Positions 54,127 through 60,837 of a stretch of DNA of 64,000 nucleotides are shown here, piece by piece. The translations under genes were made by a program, and so were the position numbers. The notes under the pieces were generated by a model. The model saw nothing but the letters and a program-made list of their open reading frames with translations. It did no database searches and had not been told where the DNA came from. The DNA is from a virus, in the IMG/VR virus record IMGVR_UViG_3300046168_000070, positions 124,001 to 188,000 of that record; one strand, 5' to 3'. How positions within the stretch are numbered: position 1 is the stretch's first letter; every line of letters starts with the position of its first letter.

Positions 54127-54155
54127 TTGACTTAAGCAGAATTAGCTGTTAGAAT
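54127..54155 (+). promoter_or_regulatory. Sigma70-like promoter of nrdA
   Basis: TTGACT (54127-54132), exactly 17 nt, TAGAAT (54150-54155), 51 nt before the nrdA ATG. The -35 hexamer is identical to that of the divergent metabolism operon. Confidence 0.75.
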
Positions 54156-54190
54156 TATTTCTAATTTGAAAAGAAAAATCGAAAACAATC

Positions 54191-54196
54191 GTGTAA
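54191..54196 (+). promoter_or_regulatory. GTGTAA box, nrdA
   Basis: GTGTAAAA 10 nt before the nrdA ATG, downstream of a separate sigma70-like promoter. If the box is a late promoter, nrdA would be transcribed both early and late. Confidence 0.5.
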
Positions 54197-54206
54197 AATA
54201 ATATTC

Positions 54207-56657
54207 ATGGAAATAAAGGTTAAGAAAAGAAACGGAAGACTTGAAAATTTTGAAGTAGAAAAAATTAATGCAAGCGCAGAGAGAGCATGTAAAGATATAT
54301 CAGATGTATCTCCTAGCGAAATCATACTAGATGCACAATTGCAATTATATGATAAAATTACAACAAAAGAGATAGATCAAGCTTTAATTCTATCCGCTAG
54401 AGAGAAGATAGAGAAAGAGCCTAATTACTCATTCGCAGCCGCACAACTACTATTAAACAATGTGTACAAAGAAGTCTTCAAAGAGGGCGTGGATTCAGAC
54501 ACCTTTAAACTCCAATACAGGAAAAACTTTATACAAAATATTAAAAAATTAGTCAAGCTTGATAGGTTGGATAAAAGATTGTTAGATTTTGACTTAATCA
54601 AACTATCAGAAGCTATTAAAATAAGTAGAGATAAAAAATTCAAATACTTAGGGATTCAAATACTGACCGACAGATATTTCATTAGAGAGGATAAGAAAAT
54701 AATGGAAGCTCCTCAAAGTTTTTGGATGAGAGTTTCAATGGGTCTAGCTATAAATGAACAAGATAAAAACGAAAAAGCTATTGAGTTCTATAATTTAATC
54801 AGCAGCATGCTGTATACCCCCTCAACCCCAACTTTATTCAACAGTGGCACAACTCACTCCCAACTTAGCTCTTGTTATCTTAATACTTTTGATGACAGTA
54901 TTGACGGTATTTTTGACGGCGCTTGGCAAGAAGCTCGTAAGTCAAAATACGCTGGTGGTCTTGGTCTTGATGTTACCCCTTTTCGTTCTACAGGCTCTCA
55001 TATTCAGGGAACTAACGGTATCTCTAGTGGGCTTGTGCCTTGGCTTAAAATATATAACGATCTTCTAGTCGCTGTCAACCAAGGAGGCAAGAGGCCAGGT
55101 GCAGGATGTGCTTACCTAGAGCCTTGGCACCTAGACTTCGAAGATTTTCTAAATTTAAGAAGGAATACTGGAGATGATAGATTGCGTTGCCATGATATGA
55201 ATACAGCATCCTGGGTTCCTGATGAATTTATGCGTAGAGTCCAAAATGAAAAATCTTGGTACTTTTTTGACCCCAGAGACACAGTCGATGAAGAAGGTAA
55301 AACTTTACACGATCACTTTGGCCGAGGCTTCGATGATCGCTATAATAAACTATGCAAACAAGCGGATGAAGGCTTGATTAAAAATTATAGAGTTATCCCC
55401 GCAAAAGAATTATGGAAAAAAATGCTTAAAGTTTTATTTGAAACATCTCATCCATGGAATACATTTAAAGACCCATGCAACATTCGGTATACAAATCAGC
55501 ATGAAGGAGCAGTAAGAAGTTCTAACTTATGTACTGAAATTACCTTGCACACCAAATCCTCGAAATACAAAAGTGGGCAAAAAACTGAAGTCGGTGAAAC
55601 TGCAGTTTGTAATTTAGGCTCAGTTAATTTAACCAACCACTTAATTGAGAAAACAAACCACGGTTCTTCAAGTTACACAATTGATTACAAAAAGCTGGAA
55701 TCGACTATTCATACCGCGATTAGAATTTTAGATAATGTAATTGATATAAACTTTTATCCCACTAAAGAAGCAGAGAACTCTAATCTCAGACATCGGCCAA
55801 TCGGATTAGGCATGATGGGATTACATGATATACTCCACGCCCTTAACATTCAAATTGACAGTGATGAAGCTGTTAAATTTAACGATAAATTATTCGAGTT
55901 CTACTCCTGCCATGCTATTTATGCTAGCTCAAAATTAGCAAAAGAAAAAGGTTCCTATAAAACTTATGAAGGTTCATTATGGAGTCAAAATATTCTGCCG
56001 ATAGATTCTTTTAATAATTTAATGGAATACAGGAAGAGTAGCAAAAAGGGCTCTGAAACAATTAAGGATTGGGAAAAAGTTAGGAAGCATATCGCTGAAT
56101 TTGGAATGAGAAATTCAAACGTTATGGCTATAGCTCCAACAGCAACAATTGGTTATATTAATGGAATTGAGCAAAGTATCGAACCTAATTTTTCAGTACT
56201 CTTTGTTTATGAAAATAAAAGTGGAAACTTTTATATAACTAATCCTCATTTTGTTAAAGACATGAAGGATAGAGATCTCTGGTCTCCAGAAATATCTACG
56301 TTAGTTAAAAATGTAGATGGCGATCTTTCCTTATTAAACGGATCAATTCCCGAAGATCTAAAAGATAAATACAAAACCGCCTTCGATAGAGATATGATTA
56401 AATTAATCGACTGTAATTCTGTTCGTCAAAAATGGATAGATCAAGCAGTAAGCTTTAATTTATACAATAAAACTACATCCCTTAAGTATTTAAATGATAT
56501 ATATATGGCTTCTTGGGAAGCTGGACTTAAAACAACATATTACTTAAGAAATAGGGCCGCAAGTAAAGTTGAAAAATCAACAGAGGAATCGAAAGAAGCA
56601 TCAGCATGTAGTATTGAAGCAATGAAAAATGGTGAAGCTTGTGAAAGCTGCCAATAA
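54207..56657 (+). CDS. nrdA: Class Ia ribonucleoside-diphosphate reductase, large subunit (816 aa)
   Basis: Reduces ribonucleoside diphosphates to deoxy forms. An ATP-cone regulatory domain fills residues 1-90 (KKRNGRLENFEVEKI). Active-site residues are complete: Cys223 and Cys468 redox pair, Asn440-Cys442-Glu444 (SNLCTEI), the radical-relay tyrosines Tyr778-Tyr779 (TTYYLRNRA), and the C-terminal swinging cysteines Cys812 and Cys815 (ACESCQ). The paired tyrosines mark class I, so it needs an NrdB partner; none is encoded in this window. It is followed directly by a Nudix gene (TAATG overlap). Confidence 0.95.
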   Translation: MEIKVKKRNGRLENFEVEKINASAERACKDISDVSPSEIILDAQLQLYDKITTKEIDQALILSAREKIEKEPNYSFAAAQLLLNNVYKEVFKEGVDSDTFKLQYRKNFIQNIKKLVKLDRLDKRLLDFDLIKLSEAIKISRDKKFKYLGIQILTDRYFIREDKKIMEAPQSFWMRVSMGLAINEQDKNEKAIEFYNLISSMLYTPSTPTLFNSGTTHSQLSSCYLNTFDDSIDGIFDGAWQEARKSKYAGGLGLDVTPFRSTGSHIQGTNGISSGLVPWLKIYNDLLVAVNQGGKRPGAGCAYLEPWHLDFEDFLNLRRNTGDDRLRCHDMNTASWVPDEFMRRVQNEKSWYFFDPRDTVDEEGKTLHDHFGRGFDDRYNKLCKQADEGLIKNYRVIPAKELWKKMLKVLFETSHPWNTFKDPCNIRYTNQHEGAVRSSNLCTEITLHTKSSKYKSGQKTEVGETAVCNLGSVNLTNHLIEKTNHGSSSYTIDYKKLESTIHTAIRILDNVIDINFYPTKEAENSNLRHRPIGLGMMGLHDILHALNIQIDSDEAVKFNDKLFEFYSCHAIYASSKLAKEKGSYKTYEGSLWSQNILPIDSFNNLMEYRKSSKKGSETIKDWEKVRKHIAEFGMRNSNVMAIAPTATIGYINGIEQSIEPNFSVLFVYENKSGNFYITNPHFVKDMKDRDLWSPEISTLVKNVDGDLSLLNGSIPEDLKDKYKTAFDRDMIKLIDCNSVRQKWIDQAVSFNLYNKTTSLKYLNDIYMASWEAGLKTTYYLRNRAASKVEKSTEESKEASACSIEAMKNGEACESCQ

Positions 56658-57070
56658 TGATTCGTCGCAAAGCTGCAGGAGTTGGCATAACTCACAATGG
56701 AAATGTTCTTTTAGCTAAAAGAATAAAGTACTATGAAGGGCAAAAAGTTTCTTTCGGTGGTTATTGGTCTATATTTAGTGGCAGCATAGAAGGCTCAGAG
56801 AAGCCAAGTGAGTGTGCTGCCAGAGAATTATGGGAAGAGGCTCAGATTAAGGTTCGCGCAAAAGATTTAAATTTTGTTAATACAATTAAAAGAAAAAATT
56901 TAGACTTAGATGTTTTCTTTATTGAATCTAATGATATGATTTTTCCCACATTAAACGAAGAACATACGGAGTTTGGGTGGTTTGTCATCGAAGACTTAAA
57001 GAGCTTCCCCTATAAATTAGATAAAGAAATGCTTTATTCAATTAATTATTGGCATAGTAAATGCAAATAG
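56657..57070 (+). CDS. Nudix hydrolase (137 aa)
   Basis: A Nudix box is present at residues 42-64: G, five residues, E, seven residues, then RELWEEAQI, matching Gx5Ex7REUXEEXGU except that the last Gly is Gln. Nudix enzymes cleave nucleoside diphosphates linked to another group. Here it could clean damaged dNTPs or act on capped RNA; the substrate is not predictable. The start overlaps the nrdA stop by one base, suggesting co-expression with nucleotide metabolism. Confidence 0.85.
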   Translation: MIRRKAAGVGITHNGNVLLAKRIKYYEGQKVSFGGYWSIFSGSIEGSEKPSECAARELWEEAQIKVRAKDLNFVNTIKRKNLDLDVFFIESNDMIFPTLNEEHTEFGWFVIEDLKSFPYKLDKEMLYSINYWHSKCK

Positions 57071-57098
57071 TATATTAGGTTGCTCAATTAAGAGGGCC

Positions 57099-57119
57099 TC
57101 GAGTGCCAAAAGGTCTCGA
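57099..57119 (+). promoter_or_regulatory. Hairpin in the hsp20 leader
   Basis: TCGAG (57099-57103) pairs with CTCGA (57115-57119); inside, GCC pairs with GGT around an AAAA loop, with one bulged T. There is no T-tract, so it is not a standard terminator. It lies 22 nt before the hsp20 start and leaves the AAAAGGA ribosome binding site free. Confidence 0.35.
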
Positions 57120-57140
57120 ATAATAAAAGGAATAAAAAAT

Positions 57141-57617
57141 ATGTCACAGTTAAATAAAGGAATGGGTAGCTCCTTAACGAACCCGATAACTAGAGAAGAA
57201 ATATTCAGTCCGATAGAGTCTTTCTTGGATTCTTTCTTTAATGATTCGCTTTCAGCTCTATCAACTTCGTCAGGTATTTCTGTATACGATAAATACAGTT
57301 ACCCTAAAGTTGATATTATACAGAATGAAAAAGATATGTTAATCGAAGCAGAAATCCCTGGGTTATCTAAAGAAGATGTATCGGTTGAGTTAGAGAAGAA
57401 TATCCTAACGATATCAGGCGTATCCAGAAAAGATAAGTCCTCAGATAAATCAAACTACATACGTAGAGAGATAAAACGTTCTTCTTTTAAAAGATCATTC
57501 ACAATATCCGACTCTTTAAATAAAGAAAAAATTAAAGCTGATTTTAAAGATGGAATATTAAATATTACTATACCTAAAAATAAACCAGATTCTGTAAAAA
57601 AATTAAAAATATTATAA
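57141..57617 (+). CDS. hsp20: Hsp20 / alpha-crystallin small heat shock protein (158 aa)
   Basis: An alpha-crystallin domain spans residues ~50-150: PKVDIIQNEKDMLIEAEIPG, LSKEDVSVELEKNILTISG, then the signature ADFKDGILNITIPK. The N-terminal arm is Phe/Ser-rich (SFLDSFFNDSLSALS). The C-terminus VKKLKIL may serve as the IxI-type anchor. Such ATP-independent holdases keep unfolding proteins soluble and are well known in marine phages, where they are linked to virion assembly. It has a normal ribosome binding site (AAAAGGAAT), unlike most genes here. Confidence 0.92.
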   Translation: MSQLNKGMGSSLTNPITREEIFSPIESFLDSFFNDSLSALSTSSGISVYDKYSYPKVDIIQNEKDMLIEAEIPGLSKEDVSVELEKNILTISGVSRKDKSSDKSNYIRREIKRSSFKRSFTISDSLNKEKIKADFKDGILNITIPKNKPDSVKKLKIL

Positions 57618-57659
57618 ATTTAAATTGACTTTTTATTACCTTCATGTTACTCTTATAAT

Positions 57660-58775
57660 ATGAAGTTAATTAATATATTATTATTTTTTCTTACAGCTCA
57701 GCTAGTATTTAGCTTCGCTCCTGAATCATTAAATGGGTCTAAATTTCAAGTTAAAGGTGCTTATACCTTTATGCATATTTTACATCCAGATTATTATGAT
57801 GTAATGACAGAAGGTGTAGATTTTGAATACTCAGTAAAATTTGATGATAAAAAATTATCCCTAATAATACCAAATTCATTAACTTATACATATGATTATA
57901 ATTATGAAAAACAAAGTAATACGTCCGCCTCCATTACCATTCACACCACTTATGACACACTAATTGAAGGGGTATTTGCCTTTAGCAGTAAAACAGAAGG
58001 CTCTTTTTCTTATACAGAATTTTTTATATCAAGAGAAGTCGCGGCTAGTTCTGACTCTCAGTTTACTTTTTCGCAACCATTAGACACAAACAACCCCAAT
58101 AACTGGTATCTCTTAGGAAATTACTGGCATCAACCTTCATCCAATAAGTATGTACATAAAAATACATTTTTAAATGGAGATGGATATGTAGAGCCAAATG
58201 AAAGAAAAATAATAAATGACACTACTGTCCCCGCAGATCATTTAAGATGGTATAAGTTTGCCAATAAATACTACTGGCAACAAGCAAATGATATATACCT
58301 AACAATAGAGGATTACACTCAAGGTAACTTTGATAATGTATTTAAAATGTCTCATGAAGAAGTGAATGCCATTTTAAATAAAGATAGCTCTTGGTATAAA
58401 TTTGGGAACGAATATTATAATCCAAAATTAAATGTAAGAGTATATCAAAATGAAGTTGATTCTTCTGATTATGCAGACTCTATTAAGACATACTTCAGTA
58501 ATGAAATACGATCACCATACTACGGGTATAAGTCGCAAAACAAAAATCAAGAAGTAATTGCTGACCCAAAGTATACTCCAGTAGAAAAAAAACTAGGATT
58601 TTTCTTGAGCGACGGATGGATTTATTCCCCTAAGCATGGTTGGATTTTTACTAATTCTCAAATTTACCCATACTTTTGGTTAAATAAGACTCAATCATGG
58701 TATTGCTATAAGACTGGAGAAGGATCTTCAATGGTTTACGACTACAAACTGAATAATTGGATTCTAGATTTTTAA
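57660..58775 (+). CDS. Secreted protein with aromatic repeats and GWIYSPKHGW C-terminal motif (371 aa)
   Basis: A Sec signal peptide (MKLINILLFFLTAQLVFS, cleavage near residue 18) shows that it leaves the cytoplasm. A beta-rich N-terminal half is followed by three repeats opening NWYLLGNYW, RWYKFANKYY and SWYKFGNEYY. The end reads FFLSDGWIYSPKHGWIFTNS, then YPYFWLNKTQSWYCY. I associate this GW...HGW...YP...W pattern with secreted proteins of Verrucomicrobiota. The phage may have taken the gene from its host. Function unknown. TTGACT (57625-57630) and TATAAT (57654-57659) are upstream but 23 nt apart, too far for one promoter. Confidence 0.65.
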   Translation: MKLINILLFFLTAQLVFSFAPESLNGSKFQVKGAYTFMHILHPDYYDVMTEGVDFEYSVKFDDKKLSLIIPNSLTYTYDYNYEKQSNTSASITIHTTYDTLIEGVFAFSSKTEGSFSYTEFFISREVAASSDSQFTFSQPLDTNNPNNWYLLGNYWHQPSSNKYVHKNTFLNGDGYVEPNERKIINDTTVPADHLRWYKFANKYYWQQANDIYLTIEDYTQGNFDNVFKMSHEEVNAILNKDSSWYKFGNEYYNPKLNVRVYQNEVDSSDYADSIKTYFSNEIRSPYYGYKSQNKNQEVIADPKYTPVEKKLGFFLSDGWIYSPKHGWIFTNSQIYPYFWLNKTQSWYCYKTGEGSSMVYDYKLNNWILDF

Positions 58776-58784
58776 GTGTATAAT
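58757..58784 (+). promoter_or_regulatory. Possible promoter ahead of the lysis/fibre run
   Basis: TTGGAT (58757-58762), 16-nt spacer, TATAAT (58779-58784), a perfect -10 preceded by GTG. The -35 lies inside the preceding coding region. Confidence 0.4.
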
Positions 58785-58804
58785 TAACCACCGAGGTTAA
58801 TTAT
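58780..58804 (+). promoter_or_regulatory. Perfect 10-bp inverted repeat over the ribosome binding site of the 40-aa ORF
   Basis: ATAATTAACC (58780-58789) and GGTTAATTAT (58795-58804) form a perfect 10-bp stem with a 5-nt ACCGA loop. The only ribosome binding site (GAGG, 58793-58796) lies in the loop and the first stem pairs, 2 nt after the stem ends comes the GTG start. It could limit translation of the small ORF or act as a weak terminator without a T-tract. Confidence 0.55.
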
Positions 58805-58805
58805 T

Positions 58806-58928
58806 GTGAAAGAATGGGGAACACTTATATTTAATTTATCAATTTTTTTAATATCTTTATTAATTTATTACATTCTTATTATAGGTATTTGTATTTTAGT
58901 AAAAGAAATCAACAGTCTCTTCTCATAA
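58806..58928 (+). CDS. Small single-span membrane peptide (40 aa)
   Basis: GTG start, 40 residues: a polar MKEWGTL end, one long hydrophobic segment (SIFLISLLIYYILIIGICIL) and a short charged tail (VKEINSLFS). It resembles tiny phage membrane effectors such as holin-like or lysis-regulating peptides, but no family match is claimed. A GAGG ribosome binding site 9 nt before the GTG and the inverted repeat over it support a real, regulated gene. The holin-like gene is two genes downstream. Confidence 0.55.
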   Translation: MKEWGTLIFNLSIFLISLLIYYILIIGICILVKEINSLFS

Positions 58929-58929
58929 A

Positions 58930-58935
58930 GTGTAA
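58930..58935 (+). promoter_or_regulatory. GTGTAA box, lamin-tail fibre gene
   Basis: GTGTAATATTCTAT then ATG: box 8 nt from the start, no Shine-Dalgarno sequence. Nearly the same string (GTGTAATATCTTAT) precedes the S74 fibre gene on the other strand at 3128-3141. Confidence 0.65.
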
Positions 58936-58943
58936 TATTCTAT

Positions 58944-60095
58944 ATGAGTATTGTGAGATTTAGCGACTTACCACAAAAAAATAATCCAGATACAGGGGAT
59001 TTTATAGTTGGTCACGAAAATACATCTTTTGTTGATGAAAAAAAATATTCTATAAAAGATATTTTTTCTTTATACTCTGCCTTAGATCAGGAAGTCTCTG
59101 GCAAAAGAATTTTTCACGACATAGAGTATGCAGGAGGATTAACAATTGATGATATTTCTGGGATAGATAAACAAGTTTCATCAGTAATTAAAAGAAACCC
59201 TATAGAATTTATAGGCAGCCCTGGAGACCACTCCACTCCCAGAGCATGGATAAACGAGATACACTACGACAATAGATGTATAGATGTCAAGGAGTTCGTT
59301 GAAGTTTGTGGTCACACAGGAGTAGATCCAAAAAGGCTTACAATTATACATTATAACTCCGATGGATATATGCATCGGTTACCTGATTTTTGCGAAAAAG
59401 ATGGTTGTCTAGAACCACAACCTTTAACGTATACATTAACAGGGGACGTATTTTCAAATCAAGTAGGCGATTTTGGTTTCGAAATAGCTCCAATGATCGG
59501 CCTATCAAATGACAAGGATTACGGATTTGCATTAGTATATGACTATGAACAGTCTGGAGAAAAAGTCATACAACTAATTAGTTACGAAGGTAGTGGGCAC
59601 CAATTATCATTTGTAGGAAAAGAAGGTCCAGCCTCAGGATTAAGATCGCATGATATAATTGTAAATCAAGATCCAGACATGCAAGAAATTTTGTGTGAAG
59701 ATTTAAGGACACTACAATTATTTGGAACAGGTAACAGATATTCTGACTTCGAATGGAGATTCCCTACTTTAGATCAAACTGAAACTAGTGGCTACTTAAA
59801 CCATGACCAAGGATTTAAATTTGTGGATGGCGATGTAGATAAAACTCCTTTAGAATCAAGATTAGGAGTAAACACAAAACATCCACTAGATACACTACAT
59901 GTAAAAGGAGGTATAACTGCAGAAGGTAATTTATTAATTTACGGTCCAGACTCTGGTCATTATGGAGAGCATAGAAATACAATCGTTCGAATAGAAAATC
60001 TTCCATCTGAATTAGACTTTCATGATATACCGCCAAATACTTTATACCGAAGCGGGCACCATTTAATGGTAAAACCAACAGACTTAAGAGATTAA
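58944..60095 (+). CDS. Virion fibre protein with lamin-tail-like domain (383 aa)
   Basis: N-terminal shared module (VRFSDLPQK ... DFIVGHENTS). Residues ~100-270 match the bacterial lamin-tail domain found in secreted nucleases and surface proteins: AWINEIHYDNRCIDVKEFVE, then QLISYEGSGHQL, GPASGLRSHDIIVNQD and TGNRYSDFEWRFP. The C-terminus has LGVNTKHPLDTLHVKGGITA, a fibre-type block. No nuclease motif accompanies the domain, so it is probably a binding module on the virion. It is followed 2 nt later by the holin-like gene. Confidence 0.7.
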   Translation: MSIVRFSDLPQKNNPDTGDFIVGHENTSFVDEKKYSIKDIFSLYSALDQEVSGKRIFHDIEYAGGLTIDDISGIDKQVSSVIKRNPIEFIGSPGDHSTPRAWINEIHYDNRCIDVKEFVEVCGHTGVDPKRLTIIHYNSDGYMHRLPDFCEKDGCLEPQPLTYTLTGDVFSNQVGDFGFEIAPMIGLSNDKDYGFALVYDYEQSGEKVIQLISYEGSGHQLSFVGKEGPASGLRSHDIIVNQDPDMQEILCEDLRTLQLFGTGNRYSDFEWRFPTLDQTETSGYLNHDQGFKFVDGDVDKTPLESRLGVNTKHPLDTLHVKGGITAEGNLLIYGPDSGHYGEHRNTIVRIENLPSELDFHDIPPNTLYRSGHHLMVKPTDLRD

Positions 60096-60097
60096 TT

Positions 60098-60532
60098 ATG
60101 GGCCCAATATTAAATACTATATTAGGAGCAGGAATTAAACTGGGAGTCAACCTAATTAATGCGTGGTTAATGCAAAAACAACAAGCTCAGTTATTAATGG
60201 CGGCTAGAGACAAATCAATGATAGACGCTTTATTAAAAAATCAATCAGAACAAGCTAAAGACCCTTTTGTAAAAATAACCCGAAGAATATTATTCATGAG
60301 TATTACTTTTACAATGTGCTTCTTAATGATATATTATGCATTTAATCCAGACATATCATATGATGTAATTGTGCCAAAAGGCGAAGGTGCTAGATGGGGA
60401 ATATTTTCGTGGATATTTGGAGGCAAAGAGTGGGAATTGGTTGAGATGACAGGAGGCCTACTATTAAGCTCTTTCTTTGATCTTTGTTTTATGGTGGTCG
60501 GTTTTTATGCAGTACCTAGTAAAATGAGATGA
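60098..60532 (+). CDS. Holin-like membrane protein (144 aa)
   Basis: An amphipathic N-terminus (MGPILNTILGAGIKLGVNLI), a charged middle (DPFVKITRRI) and two clear membrane spans, ILFMSITFTMCFLMIYYAF (~67-85) and GGLLLSSFFDLCFMVVGFYAV (~119-139), separated by a WGIFSWIFGGKEW loop. Size and layout fit a phage holin or a related membrane protein, and the next gene is a small lipoprotein, as in lysis cassettes. No endolysin is visible in the window, which keeps the call tentative. Confidence 0.55.
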   Translation: MGPILNTILGAGIKLGVNLINAWLMQKQQAQLLMAARDKSMIDALLKNQSEQAKDPFVKITRRILFMSITFTMCFLMIYYAFNPDISYDVIVPKGEGARWGIFSWIFGGKEWELVEMTGGLLLSSFFDLCFMVVGFYAVPSKMR

Positions 60533-60837
60533 AGTATTTACTAACAATAACTTTACTATTATCATCTTGTTTTTCTGCTAATATAAAAAACAGTAAAAAA
60601 TACATTCAAGATCAAAATATAGCTATAGATACAATTGATACAAATAGAGACGGCAATATATCTATATCAGAAATAAATTCATTTAAATCAAATTCAAATA
60701 AAACAGAAACAAAAAAAACGACACCATTTAAAATTTTTATTATCTTAATAAGTTCAGTACTACTTATATCAACAAGCCCCTATTTACTAAATATAATTCA
60801 AAATAAAAATGTCTCTAAGAATAAACAGAAGGAATAA
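60529..60837 (+). CDS. Small EF-hand lipoprotein with C-terminal membrane span (102 aa)
   Basis: A lipoprotein signal (MKYLLTITLLLSSC) has the lipobox LSSC and acylated Cys14. A canonical EF-hand calcium loop follows, DTNRDGNISISE (37-48), with all ligand positions filled. A second hydrophobic segment (IFIILISSVLLISTSPYLL) spans ~71-90, and the C-terminus is Lys-rich. A lipid anchor plus a membrane span could bridge two membranes, as spanins do, but no coiled coil or proline-rich spacer is evident. It overlaps the holin-like gene by 4 nt and the next gene by 29 nt. Confidence 0.65.
   Translation: MKYLLTITLLLSSCFSANIKNSKKYIQDQNIAIDTIDTNRDGNISISEINSFKSNSNKTETKKTTPFKIFIILISSVLLISTSPYLLNIIQNKNVSKNKQKE

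Noticed and set aside
57625-57659. TTGACT and TATAAT ahead of the secreted protein as a promoter
   Set aside because: The spacing is 23 nt, and the -10 would place the transcription start inside the coding region.
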